DNA of 64,000 bases, from assembly GCA_016647705.1 (NCBI GenBank), contig JAENRU010000467.1, positions 46,001-110,000 on the forward strand, given 5' to 3'. Of this stretch, positions 33,877 to 46,578 are shown in pieces. This DNA comes from Eucommia ulmoides. Its lineage: Eukaryota > Streptophyta > Magnoliopsida > Garryales > Eucommiaceae. Made by a program: the position numbers and the translations under genes. The notes beneath the pieces are model-generated. The model was not told the origin of the DNA. It ran no database searches and saw nothing but the letters and a program-made list of their open reading frames with translations. Each line of letters begins with the position of its first letter. The stretch's first letter is position 1.

Positions 33877-35429
33877 TGTAGACACCATATTTTTTTCCCT
33901 CGTTTCGTATTTTGTAAAAATATCGGGCCTAAAGTGAAAATTTAGGAAAAATTTAAATCATGTTTAAAGGGACAAATGTTCACCTTAGATTAATGCATTT
34001 AAATTTTATTAATGTTTTTGAAAAACAAATCCAAAAAAATCGACTATTTGATTGAATTTAGCAAAGAAATAAAGTTTTGGCTAAAATCAAAAATTTTAAA
34101 AGTTAATTGGGGACTAAATTGGTTTAATTGAAAGTTTATTTTCATATAATATCACTTTGAATATAATTAATTTCGTTTCCCACCCCTTAATTTTATGAAA
34201 TTTCACCAATTCCAACTACTTTCATTTTATCCCAAAAACTATATTTTTCGCCTAGTTTGTCAAATTGACATCCACAAATATTTTATTTTCCAAATTTTAA
34301 CTTTCCAATATTAATTTTTATAGTTTGACTTCACTTTCATCATTTCAGTTTCAAGAAAAATTAAAAAAATCACATGTAATTGACAAAAAGTGCTCAAATC
34401 ACAAAAATCACTAAATGTGCACCTCCAGGGAATAAGACGAAGTCTTGGATTCCAAAATGGGAGTTCCCCAAGTAACCTAGTCCCTTAATGGTATGACTAA
34501 TAAAGGTCAAATCAAACAATTTTTCCACTCCATACCATAATTAGATATGCTATTGAGTAATTTTTACGAAATAGGGGTAACCTCCAATCATTTGAACTAA
34601 TAAGAAGCTGTCAAAATGACATACGCGCACTCCCTAGGGTACGTTCCATGAGGAGTGAGCATATGGACGCCCCTATATATAGGGGTGGCCTTATTTCATT
34701 CTCACTTGCCAATTCGCTTGCCTTTACATATACAAACTCTCTCTCTACATACCAAGAGCACTTTCTCTCTTTAGAAACACTTCTCAAATTTAGATTTAGT
34801 CTCTTACAAGTATAAAAATCTCTACAAAAAAGAGATAAAAAAAGACAAAAAAAAAAAAAATAAGCAAAGAAAAGAGAAGAAGAATCATCCTACTAAAGAA
34901 GCAAGGTAAGTTCTCAAAACTCCATAACTTTTACATTTCTTGTCAAACAAAAACAAACCAAAAGCGGTCAAAATTTGACAAAAATATAAGTTGTTCTCCA
35001 AGAATGCACAAAACAAATTTATTTTCTTGCATTTACTTTTATTGTTATTTACTTTTCGCTCTGCATCTTTCCGCGCTTCTACTTTTCTGCATTTACTTTA
35101 CCATTCTGCACCTTTTTGCACTTTAATTTTTGGATTTTTTTCCTTTTTAGTCAAGATCTTAGACTAGCACTAAGTCACAAATCTTGGACTGGAATTTTAT
35201 ATATATTATATTATATAATAAGTCAAGACCTTGAACTGACACTATACATATAGATAATATAAGTCGAGTCCTCCATAGCTAAAAGGTTGAATAAAGAAAA
35301 ACCCTCTATTCCTCATTTCATGGAAATGACAAGATAAGTGTGGTTCTCTTCAAAAATATTTCTCATTTCTTAGCCGTGGTTTGGATTGGCATTATACATA
35401 TATATTTATACCTATATACTTATATATAA

Positions 35430-35433
<4 letters not shown>

Positions 35434-35455
<22 letters not shown>
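35434..35455. repeat. TG microsatellite
   Basis: A perfect GT/TG dinucleotide run follows TATATATAAG. Confidence 0.9.
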
Positions 35456-35460
<5 letters not shown>

Positions 35461-36571
35461 ATTTTTCTATTTTTCCTACATATCAAAAAATAAAAAATAA
35501 AAATTTACCCAAGCTAGAAAACCATAAGAGAGAATTTTCTATACCTCGTTTTTAGGTTTCCCATTTTTGTGAGAAATATTAAATAAGGGTTTAGGGAAAT
35601 CATTCCCCCAAATTGTTTTAGTTAAGATTGTTCTGGAAGAAATTTATTAAAAAGAAAAAGATCAAAAGAAAATAAAAAATAGAAAAACCAAGTCTCATAT
35701 GTTCTCTTCCAAAACAAATGACACTTCCAAAAGTATTCTTGTTTTCTTTACTTTAAAAGTTCTTTCCATAAAAAATAAAGTTTTCTTTTTAAAACAAATA
35801 TGTTTCTTCATCTTAAAAAACACAAAAAGATTTTTTCTAAAATATTGCTTTGAATAAAACTTTAATCTTCTTTCATCTCCAAAGCTAAATATGTCTTTGT
35901 GTAAAATAATTTCCTTCTTTGCAAAAAAAAAAAAAGTTAAAAATATTTTGCCTTCTTAAAAATGTTTCTATACTTAAACTGTTGTTTTTCTAAAAAGTAT
36001 TTTCTCTTTTAAAAATGTGTTTCCTTCTCAATGCTAAGAGTTCTTTAAAATATTTTCCTCTCAAAAATGTTTTCTTCACTGGAAGACGAAAAACTTTCTT
36101 AAAATATTTCTTCACTTAAAAAATATTTTTTTAAATATTTTTCTTTATAAAATGTGTTTTCTTTTTCAGAAACTAAAAATTATTTTTCTCTTAAAAAATA
36201 TTTTTTCTTTTTAAAATGTTTTCTTCCCAAGAAGACAAAAAATGTTTCTTTTCTTAAAAAAAAAAAAAAAAATCTTCCCATTAGTTTTAGAAAAACAAGT
36301 TTGCTTCTTTAAACAAAAACTTTTTTTCTACTCAAATTATTCTTTTAGTTTCTTCAAAAACTCTTGTTTTCATATTTTTTCAAAAGTCAAAAATGTTTCT
36401 TTTAAAAAAAAAAAATCTTAATCATTTTTTTTCATAAATGAAAAAAAAAAAAAAAAAAATTCTTCTTAAAAATATTTTTCCAAGATCACTCTTTTTTTTC
36501 TAAAAAAACAAATGGAAAGTCTTACCCTAAATTTTTTTTCATTCTTTTTTTATACATAAGTTTTACCATCA

Positions 36572-36577
<6 letters not shown>

Positions 36578-36615
<38 letters not shown>
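36578..36615. repeat. A38 homopolymer
   Basis: An uninterrupted run of 38 A ends a 1-kb low-complexity stretch of alternating T-rich and A-rich tracts (35600-36620). Confidence 0.9.
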
Positions 36616-36623
<8 letters not shown>

Positions 36624-37242
36624 TCGAAAAAAGAGAAAAATTTCTCCCTCGCAGGGACCAAACTTGTCAATTCTTCCATATTCAATAAGTAGTTTAAAAA
36701 GAAGACATTTTGTATTTTAATTATTTGTTTTACATGTTTTATTTACTTACATGTTATTAGCTTTACTTCATTTGCACACCAAAATAAATCAAACATAAGG
36801 CAAAAGATCATGTTAACCAACCAAATCAAGCAAAATTTGAACTTAGTTTAATTTGAAAAACTTAGACACTGTGTACCATTTCGAACGGCTGTCTTAGAGT
36901 GCCTAACATCTTCCCCGAATATTACCTCTAAACTTAAAGAATACTCTCGTTAAGACCTTTTGAGTCAAATTTTGGGCCATTTCAAAAGGTTTTATTTTAT
37001 TTTCTCTTTTCTTTAAAACTCAGTGACCTAGCACACCTTTTTCAAAACCAATGTTAGGTAGTGACTCCAAGTTTTCATGAAATTCGGCCCAAGTAAATAT
37101 TAGTTTAAAACCGACACCTAGAAAAACCCTTGAACTTGTTTTTTCTTAAAAATATTTACAAAAATAAAGTTTATCCAACAGCATTTTCAAAAGGATAAAG
37201 TTGATTTCAAAAATTAAAGGGGTTCCGAATATAACACCGACA

Positions 37243-40200
37243 CTTAGTTGGTGTTGTCATTCGCGAGCAAAATCTGAGGCACGTCACCAATGATTTATAG
37301 TACTTCAGTCAAGGTCTATCCTTTCTTACGTCTACTTCCCCGAACTCCTTAGAGGAATTATAGTCCACTAATCCTTGATATTCTTCTTGGTGAAGACAAA
37401 AATTACACAACCAAGGTAAAGTCCCTCTTTACCTTTCCACTCTCTCACAGTTCTCTCACTTCAACCGACGCTCAGGTTTAAGTTTCAGGTTCATACAATC
37501 ATAAGTAAAATTTTACTTGTGTTAGATTAACAAAATAGCACTCAAACTTACTAGGTGCTTATAGAAGTGTGTATAATCAAGAAATGCAATTAAATGCAAG
37601 TACAACAATAATCACTTCAAATATATGTTTGAGTAAGTACACGTGATTATCAATATAACAGACTCGCATTGATTCTCATATTATTAGGCTAAGATTGTTT
37701 TCAATAAAATGAGATAAACTTGAAATTCAGTAAAAACAATAAAATAGCTCACCTCTTGGTAGAACGGCATGTAGGAGATTTAAAATCTCATAGAGTAACC
37801 TCATCGGTGGTGCAAGTTCTTACAATACTCAATATACTATTACTAAAAAACCATGATTTTTAGAAAATACTTTTTGATTCTTTAACAAAAGCTCTTAGGT
37901 CTTCAAAACGATTGACTTAAATGTAAGAGTAGATTCAACTTGTTAGCACAAGAAGAAATTGGTTCAACTTTTTAGCAAACTAAGAAATCCTTAATCGATT
38001 ATATTGTAATCAAATTATTAACAAGTATCTAGAAGTGAAGATCTTATAAATGTAAGAAACATTAAGATAGACATGCACAATTAACAAATATTCCACATTG
38101 TGAACAAATTGATAATTGAAGACAAACAATTATGAAAAGAACTCACCCGTTGATTTTACGATTGAGCAATGTATATTGATCGGGAATTGAGTTAAACCTC
38201 TTCCAATTTCAGCAATAATGATGAAATTTGATAGGATTAAGCTTTCACAAGGATTTCTCTCAAATGCCCCAACTTTTAATCACCCACACTTTTGAAAGGT
38301 AGTGTGTTACAACACCATATCAATCAACGAGGTCCTACGAGTGTTAACACGTGGATTGATATCTCTAAAAGGTGTAAGTTTTGTTAATTTCTTTGTAATA
38401 TTTAGGCATATTTTGCTTGTTCAAAGTGAACAACAAAGTAGTATATATAGAGAGAGAGGTTGAAAAACTGGTTGTTATCTTTGATTTTGGTATTAATATG
38501 TTACAATGAAAAATTTTAATGTTAGGGGCATGTGTTCTTGTTAATATCAAACCATTATAATGTTCTAATTTGCTCAATTTTAGAAAAAATAGTTAGGAGA
38601 CAATTAGCTACGAAAAATGCTAACTTTAGGGCTTAAAAAATGAAAATTTTTGTTCATCCAACTGACCTTTGATCTTGTTTCTTGATTCGTTATTTGTGAT
38701 TCGGATAAAAAAAAAAAAAAAAGATTTAATTGATGTTAGAAACAAGTTTAAATTAATTTCATGGTCAATTTGGTTTCTAATTTGATTTTTTTTACTCAAG
38801 ATATACAACAAATATACGACAATCAATTTATCAGAACTTCTATTGATCGTACGACATTCAAGCCTAGATAAAAAATAAAAAATAAAAAATAAAGTTTTGA
38901 CTTGATTGATCGATTCACCGAACCATGGAAAATCAACTCCTTGGTCTAAACAGTTGCTCGATTGGCTTGTTTGGTTGCCTGATTTCCAAAATATTTTATT
39001 CTTTAACCTTTCTAGTACAATCGGTTGACCAGATCATTGGATCGGTTGACTAAATTTTGCTGAGTTGTTTCGTTTTAGCTCTCTGTTTTATTCGATTGAC
39101 CAAAACAGGGGTTCAGTCAATCGAACTCTGTATTTTTCAACTTTTAGGTTTAATTTTAATGCAACTGTTTTTATCTTTATCAACTTAGACTATTTTTCAA
39201 CCATGATTAACATTTCAAACACACAAAGGCAATATACCAGATAATCAACATGAAAGTGCATGTCTGTTTTTTCCAAGGTGAGTCAATTTGTGTATTTGAG
39301 TGTAGGGGAAGAGTTTTTACCCCATTTTTCATATACAATGAGTTCATTTTAACCCCAAGCGTCTTGATATTTATCACAACCATCGTTATATTGATTCTTC
39401 ATCTTGGATTAATTTTTCTTCATATTTTCATTATCTTCTTATCTTCTCATCTTTGTCATCGCTCGAATCTTGTTTTTTTTCTTTGGTATTTTTTCATCCT
39501 TTTTTTATGGTGTTGCATTCCGTTCTGTCTTATCATATTCTCAAACACTCACCACACATGTTAAATAACTAAAACCACAAATATGTTGTTATCATCAAAA
39601 TCTTATTTATAGGGACTTAAACCCTTGAGGTTAAAAATATCCACGTTTTGATGATGACAATATGTATGTGATTAGTGTTGGAGTGTTGTGTACAGTTTTT
39701 ATTTAAGCAAATAGCACTACTATTATCGTATAGAATGGACACATTTTCCATAGTAATTCCAAATTTGAGTAATTGTTGTTTCATGTATAGAATTTGCCTT
39801 AAGACCCACGCAATGCGCGAGTTACATTGGGTGGGTTTTGTTTCGGTGAGGGTATTGGGATTTGGGCAGGTTTGACGAGTTAACCCTGCACACTACACAC
39901 CCGTAGTGGTAGGTGATAATTGTGGTAATGTTGGTGATTTTGATGTAACAATAAGTGTGTTTGGTGATGGTGTGATAACGAATATTTATTGTGGTGGTGG
40001 CAATGAGAGTGAATATTATCGCAGTGGTTAGTATTTATTATTACACAAATAGAAAGACATTTTCGTCATAAAAAATAATGTATTTTTTGAACTGGGATTT
40101 CCACTAAAAAAAATAAGTTTGCATACCAAATCACGCTTCTATTTATATATATGTGCATGCTATTAACAATGAACGAGAACTCATTTTTCTACACAAAGAA

Positions 40201-40704
40201 CACACTAACTGATTTTTACATTGTGAGAGCTTTAGCCAACACTACACCGGTGTTCCTAAGCCTTGACAATTATTATAGGTCTCATTGTGTCTTGTTGGGG
40301 TGAGAAAAAAATTAGCTACATGAAATCCCACGTTGTACTTTCCTAACATTCAAAACTTAAGGATGAGTTCCTTGATCTACAGCCCATAGGCATTCAAATT
40401 CCACATGATGTATTTCTACGAAATTTGAATTTATTGTTGGATGTGACACACAAATGATCAAAACCAAGGTCCCAACACATTCTAAAGTTGAATAATTACT
40501 TGTATAAATAGGGAAAGCACCTGAAATTCATGACAATCGTCTTTGAAACAAACTTGTAACAAACATGGAAGGACCACAAAATCCCATCATAACCTAATAC
40601 AACATACTGGAGATTACATACAAGTTACAGGCTCAAGCAACAAAATGTTGTGAAGGATGCGTGCATGTATATACAGATAATATAATTACGAAAACGTGAT
40701 AGCA
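37243..40704. other. Decayed repeats and intergenic DNA downstream of PLAC8
   Basis: 37249-37268 is the putative primer site noted above. 38150-39240 looks like a reverse-oriented copia-type LTR remnant, with a TATATATA box at 38440 and a palindrome-rich GGTTGACC stretch at 38910-39110 like that at 11270-11480. 39900-40030 is rich in GTGGTGATG-like triplets. The 104-codon plus ORF at 39250-39564 is hydrophobic because the DNA is T-rich and resembles no family. No gene is seen. Confidence 0.5.
40430..40435 (-). terminator. Candidate poly(A) signal of the PLAC8 gene
   Basis: AATAAA on the minus strand lies about 270 bases past the PLAC8 stop codon. The distance suits a plant 3' UTR, but it is a six-base motif in AT-rich DNA. 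Confidence 0.3.
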
Positions 40705-40872
40705 TCATTGTGTGGATGCCGATTCCATTGTTTGAATAGTTGGGGCTGAGATTTCCACCAGATCGAAATGAGGGTTGGACTCGATTGACCTTTCACGTAT
40801 TTCCCTGTATTCTTGACATATGGCACACAAATGGCAGAAAAGATGGGTCGCAAAATCTCCGCAAGGGGCTTC
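40705..40872 (-). CDS. PLAC8 family protein, last coding exon
   Basis: The minus strand from 40872 encodes 55 residues and a TGA at 40705-40707. It begins EAPCGDFATHLFCHLCAICQ, followed by EYREIRERS: the C-terminal Cys-rich motif of PLAC8 proteins. A polar tail ending MESASTQ follows. The exon is preceded by a good acceptor (TTACTGATGCAG, AG at 40874-40873) and starts in phase 0. It continues exactly where the exon at 62670-62896 stops. PLAC8 proteins are small plasma-membrane proteins of the PLANT CADMIUM RESISTANCE / cell number regulator group, linked to divalent-cation export and organ size. By its CPCFLFGKNAE and EAPCGDF signatures I would place this one nearer the PCR10-like clade, from memory only. 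No stops or frameshifts are visible. Confidence 0.85.
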   Translation of the reverse strand, partial: EAPCGDFATHLFCHLCAICQEYREIRERSIESNPHFDLVEISAPTIQTMESASTQ

Positions 40873-40887
40873 CTGCATCAGTAATCA

Positions 40888-43800
40888 ACAAAGAAAACAA
40901 CGAATCGAAGTGAAAATTGAGATGTGTACTAAATCAAAGTATCTGATTTGGCATATGACATGACCAATAAATGAAGAAATCAGAAAAGCTCTCAGCTAAA
41001 TCAGAGATTCTGAGATGAGAATGGTGAGAGCTTCTAGGGACAATGTATTTATTCAACTACTATTTCAAGGCAGCCTAGCTTCAGCAATCGTCACGCCCCA
41101 ATCCCAAAAATAGAAGCAAAGGAGTGACAATTGCTGCATAATCCTCAGTTTCATCCTATGACCATGCAAGGCTACAACTACGGAACGATAACTCACTAGT
41201 AACACAACTAAAAGAAAACCAAAAGACATTACCCAAATCAATTAATTCGCCCTAACCATAAGCAAACTGAAATAATAAAGATTAGGTCTTTAATTATTTA
41301 AAAACCACAACTACAAAAAAAATATTATCTGAAATTCAATGGATATAAATACTCTATATAATAGTGGAAGTCTTCAAGCCAAATAGATTCCGTCCAATCA
41401 AGTTGTCTTCACCAATTCTAATACTCCCAAGCTGAAAATGATGAAAATAGGAGAATTGACCTCGACTGCTCGCACTCAACTAACAACCTAACTTGTTGGA
41501 ACAAATGCTCAAATACAATACTAATAACATATATAAAATAGTTTTCTAATCAAAGTTAATTTCTTTTTCCACATGATTGTACATGAATAAATCATTCAAA
41601 CTAAATTTCCAATCAAGAGATTTTCATAAAAAGATAGCTCAATAAATAAAACGACTACGGCCACACTTATTCCCGTAACGGGGCCGATAATTCAAGAATC
41701 TAATTCAAAACATATGTTACCATAATCCCTACTTGTAGGTCCAAAATGCCAATGAATAGCCCCCTTCAACTTGGTCCAGAGTGTTGATGCATCACGAACA
41801 TTGACTAGGTCTAGATCATGGTCAAATTAAAAGTCAATATTTTCCAAATTTGTGAAAACAATAATCCTTTCATAGATGACAGTCAATATTCCAAACATTT
41901 ATCAAAATAATAGTTCCCTCACAATAATCAAAATTCCAATTATTTATCAAAACAATAGTTTTACTTTTACCACAACAATGAATGTTCCAAATATTTGTTG
42001 AAGAAAAGGTTTTTTTCACGTATACAAAAGACTTACCACAACAAATTTCTAATAATATGGCATTCCGAATTTCAAACTATAAATAAATAGAGTACAACGA
42101 AAAATCAATTTAATCGATGCTATACATATATCGTTCCTCTTACTCACCTCGATACCACAACTAATTTCGTCCAAAAAAAAAAATTGATAGACAATTCTTT
42201 TTCAAAATCCTAATAATAAATAAAATTACCTATTAGAATGTGTCCGCAACTAAATATTGAATTCGTACAAAATCAAATCTGATTCCAACACCTAATGATT
42301 TATTAATCGAATCCGGATACAACCACCTAAAATCTACGCGTAATATATACTATATAATATACTAGTATTCATTGTCAAAATTGAGAACTACTTATGAATG
42401 TATATTTATAAAATAATTGAAATACAATTTCATTGAAATAACATACTATTTCCCAAAATATATGTATATAATTCGAGTGTGATATGGATTCTTGGATTGG
42501 AAAGTCAAATTAATAAAGAATTTTTCGTATCTATTCATGATTACAAGAGCTCCATGATATATAAATTTTGGCTTCTTTATACAAGTAAACTATGCATCTC
42601 GGGGCTTCAGAATCATCAACTTGCAACATGTCATCTGATTCTGTTAGTTCTGTTCTTCTCTGTTCCCAGAATTGTTAATTCAATTCATTCCTGTTTTTTC
42701 TGTTTTTGTTTTTTAGTATTTTTGAAAAACATGTCAGTTGTTCAAATAGTCTAACAGGTATGCATATTGTTTGCATTTGTGTTTACGTCTCCATTTATGG
42801 CTGCCTCTCTATAATATCAAGGGGCTGATGTTGTTTATGCCTCCATCCCTCTATAATATTAAGGATCCAGAAACAATTTTAAAAAAAAATCTATTTGTTT
42901 TTATCCATCTCAGATTTTCTGTTTTTGTTCAATTGCTTTCTTAGTAATTTCTATTTTTCTATTGTATTTTCCTTTTTTTGTTCCATTTTGATTTTTTATA
43001 CTTTTTGTTCAAAATTGTTTTTGTACACTTTATAGGAATCGATTTTTCTATGATTCGGTTTTTGTCATTGACTACTATTGTACTTAATACATTTTTTCAA
43101 TTTTTCGGTAAAACTAATGTTATAGTGTATGTTTAGTTAATCCTCTATTTTTAAATATGATCTATCATCATTACATGTAAGTATTTATTTCATGATTGTT
43201 GTCAGATCAAATGTGATGCATTTGTTTGGCGACAACTTTTATTTGCTAAGATGGTTATTTGAATTACAATTGTGGACTTCAAGGACTGCTTGAACAATAA
43301 TTATACATCCAAATTATTCATTTTGAGATAATCTTGAATCTTTATAGGTACTAATTAATTATTATTTTAGTTTTGAGTTCGCATTGCAGATGAAACGGTC
43401 AACAATGCGTTTGGTGTGTTTTGATCTTCTTAATCCTTTAACATTATATACATTAATAAGTATTTTTTATATTTACAAGTTTTGTAAAAGAAATCTAATT
43501 TGAAGGGGATACATTTGAGAGGTAATTTCAATATTTTTATTGTTCAATTTAAATTAATTAAAGTTATTGCTTTTAATTTTATTTCATTCGATTGATAGTT
43601 AAATTATAGATAATTGTGGTTGTTCCTCATCAGCTGAGGTACGTGTGTGAGTTTTTGTTATTCCTGAAAATGATTTTTTTTCCTCATTGTGCTCTCGTCT
43701 CTGCTAAACAAAAATATAGAACATGCAAATTTGGGATATATACTCATGTTCACTCCATTATGTTTAATTTAGGTGGATAATTGACAAATTGACAACTGAA

Positions 43801-44296
43801 GAATCGAGACTATGTTCTCTAAGAAGGTAAAGAATCTGTCTTTTCTTTTCTTTTTTTCTTTTTTCTTTTCCAGCATTCTAATAAATTTCTCAGTGCCAAT
43901 AAGATAACTGGGTTCTGTTTGACTAAATATTGATGTTAATTCTAAATTTCCATTATAATATCACATTCAGCGTTATTTGAGGGCTAATTTTTTTAACTTT
44001 TTTAAGATATAAATGTTTGTCTTCTACAAATTTCATGGTTTCAAAATTCTCTATATTCCTTAATTCCTTTGGTTTGAAGTTTCCAGTTTTCTTGATCTTC
44101 TTGGCTCTTAATATGCTAGAAAAGTTATTCTGCCATTTGGGTTGGGAAGCAAAGATTGAACTTGAACTTACATTTCTTTGATATTAGAGAAACATTTCTT
44201 ATATTGGAGATAGTCCTATAAATTCCTATGATATAGTATGTCCTTTCTTCAAATCTACAAATTGATTTCCATTGTATACTTTTTTTTCAAATATAT
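40888..44296. other. Intronic DNA left of the copia element
   Basis: AT-rich. CGTCACGCCCCAATCCC at 41089 and CCCGTAACGGGGCCGATAA near 41671 resemble parts of plant LTR elements that start TGTCACGCCCC, but I found no second end. The ORF at 42479-42754 is a chance product of T-rich sequence. Confidence 0.4.
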
Positions 44297-44456
44297 TGTT
44301 AAAAGGGTATTTCTGTCTTTCCTGTATTATTTAGGGTTTCCTGTACAGTTTAGGGTTTACTATATTGTTTCTTCGTTTCTATATAAATAGAGGGAGAGGC
44401 TATCACAATGGTTTAAACCTTCTCATTCTTTTCATATCACCTTTTCAACTTTAACA
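44297..44456 (+). repeat. 5' LTR of the copia element
   Basis: 160 bp; TATATAAAT box at 44380-44388. The start TGTTAAAAGGGTATTTCTGT is identical to that of the 3' copy. Confidence 0.95.
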
Positions 44457-44470
44457 TGGTATCCAGAGCA
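44457..44470 (+). promoter_or_regulatory. Primer binding site of the copia element
   Basis: TGGTATCCAGAGCA is the initiator-Met tRNA complement TGGTATCAGAGC with one extra C. It starts directly after the LTR. Confidence 0.85.
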
Positions 44471-45210
44471 GGTCATGGGAGATTAATTCCATAGATCTGT
44501 TCAAACCAAAAAAAAAAAACTTTTTTCTTTCCCCTACCTATTGTTCATCCGAAAAGAAAAAAGAAAAAGAAAAAAAAAAACTAAACAAACTGAAACCCTA
44601 GCAGCTCTCGCCCTCGCCGCCGCCTATCAAACACTGAGACTCACCGCCATCGTCCAGGTCGTTCCGACCCTCCGCCCCTATTGTCGTCCCCAAAAATCGA
44701 GCCGTACCTTCCTCGCGACCATCATCGCGAACCAGATCCCACTCACGGTCTACCATCACCGTCGTCCACGTTGCCGCCGTCTCCTCTGACGTTGCCAACC
44801 TTCGCCAACCATCACCGGCAACTCGTCGGCCGTTGTTTGCTGGAAATCAACCCTCATGGCCTACTGTTTGCCAGCAAACTCATGTTGTTCGCCTTCTGTT
44901 CTGTTCTGTTCGCCGGCGTTCTGGATCCTGTTCGTACGGCCTTTTGGGTCTTGTTCGCAAGTAATGGCTCAGCTTGTCCCGATTTGAGAGTATTCTGGCC
45001 GGATCTGATCACGTATTGTTCGTAAGTACTGGTTGTTTGATTGTCCAGCTTTGAGACATTATTCTGGCTCAGATCTAATGTCCCGAATGTTCGTGAGTAC
45101 TGTTCTGCTTATAATGTTCTTCATTTAAGCCCTACAGTTGTTTGTGTTGTTGGTTTGTTTCCCTTGTGCAAGTTGTTTGTTAGTTGTTGTATTGGAGGGT
45201 ACTAATATCG

Positions 45211-46175
45211 ATGGCCACACCTCAACCATTAACAACCCGTAAGTTAAACGAAACCAATTATTTAAATTGGTCTAAGGCTGTGAAAATAGCCCTCACCGGA
45301 CAAGGGAAACATAGACACCTAAACGGAATCCGCCCCAGCAACAGATGATAAAAAGTATAACGACTAAATTCAGGCTGATGCGCAGATTGTAGCATCGTTG
45401 TGGAATTCGATGGAGCCTCAAGTTGCTGATCTCTGTACTCATCTAGATACGTGCAAAGATATATAGGAGTATTTTCGTGTATTATATTCCAGTAATCTCA
45501 CCAGGATATATGATTTATCGGTAGAGTACTTCCAACTTCAGCAAGGCACGCAATCCGTTACCGATTATTTTGCCACATTCAACAGCCTCTATGAAAAGAT
45601 GAATATTATCCTATCGATGACTATTGATCTGAAAGAAATACAAAAACAACGTGAGCAGATGGTTGTCATGAAGTTCTTGGCTGGATTACGCCCAGAATTT
45701 GAACCAGTCCGATCTCAGATCCTTTCCAGTGCTACTCTTCCCACTATCACAGAAATGTATTCTCACGTCTCGCGTAGCACTACCAAGGACAATGTGTTGG
45801 GCTTGAGTTCGTCTGCGTCGTCTAAGCATTCGGCGCTTGTTACTCAGATTCCTACACGAGATCGTGGTGTTCCACTCAGTGGTGGTCGTGGTGGTTTTTC
45901 TCGTGGTGGTGGTGGTTTCTCTCGTGGTGGTGGCCCTCGGGGTAAACGTAGTGGTCGTGGTCGTGGCTCACATTGACAGTGCTCTTTTTGCGAAAAGGAT
46001 AATCATACTCGAGAAACATGTTAGGATTTAGTTGGCCGTCCTCCCACATTCGCCAATGCAGTGACATCTGATCCAAATACTCTTACTATTCCAGAATCTC
46101 AGGCGGCCAAGGATATCTCTGATGATTAATATGCTCAATTCCTTCAGTATAAGGCATCCCAGCATGCATCTCTTC
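45211..46175 (+). pseudogene. copia gag (broken)
   Basis: It starts at ATG 45211 with MATPQPLTTRKLNETNYLNW, typical of copia gag. A frameshift lies near 45320 and stops near 45364 and 45469. An open stretch then runs through 45599-45976 with ATFNSLYEKM, MVVMKFLAGLRPEFEPVRSQ and a Gly/Arg-rich RNA-binding segment. A CX2CX4HX4C zinc knuckle (CSFCEKDNHTRETC) lies at about 45978-46019, just after a further stop. The frame is cut at 46175 by the gypsy insertion and resumes at 51568. Confidence 0.85.
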
Positions 46176-46578
46176 TGATAGATCAATTGTATACAAATAG
46201 GAAAAAATAGCTGAATTGTTGTAGAGAAATGGATTGAATTGTATTCACCACTATAATGAGATACAAATCAGCCTTAATTGAAATGAAAACAGTAAGGGAA
46301 ATGAACAACAGCCAGGGATTCGAGAACCTGGTTTTCTCCCAATTTCTATCTCAAATTTTCGGTACCCCTTCCTTCTTCCTCTCTGCTATTTATAAGCCTA
46401 TTAGCAGCAGATTACAGCTAACAACAAACAGATTAACAACTAAAAACTAACAACTAACAACCAATTCAGTTATTCTAACAACTAACAGCCTAACAACTTA
46501 CTACCTAACAGCCTAACAACTTCCTTCTATGCCTTATTCCTGTTTCTCACATAGGTATGTTTGATTAATGGTCTATCA
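46176..46578 (-). repeat. 3' LTR of the chromovirus
   Basis: TGATAGATCAATTG...GTCTATCA. A TATAAATA box is on the minus strand (46387-46394). The only mismatch to the other copy is CAACAAACAG versus CAACTAACAG. Confidence 0.95.

Larger units (their letters stand above)
33877..37242 (+). mobile_element. Probable long LTR (about 3.4 kb) of an Ogre/Tat-like element, solo or truncated
   Basis: It begins TGTAGACACCATATTTTTTTCC and ends ATAACACCGACA, giving TGT...ACA ends. Seven bases later comes TGGTGTTGTCATTCGCGAGC, which looks like a primer site. A promoter-like segment with CTATATATAGGGG and a CT-rich leader lies at 34670-34760. The interior 35600-36620 is low-complexity AT-rich sequence. No gag or pol follows the putative primer site, so this is a solo or truncated LTR. 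The class is inferred from the terminal sequences and length. Confidence 0.45.

Noticed and set aside
39250-39564. A 104-codon plus-strand ORF rich in Ile, Leu, Phe and His
   Set aside because: Its hydrophobicity follows from T-rich DNA; no family motif, no good codon context, and it lies in decayed repeats.
44541-45025. Proline- and arginine-rich ORFs in the copia leader
   Set aside because: They lie between the primer site and gag, in the GC-richer 5' UTR of the element, and match no family.
45837-46076. Val-rich and His-rich ORFs over the copia gag
   Set aside because: They are shadows of the Gly/Arg-rich gag tail in other frames.
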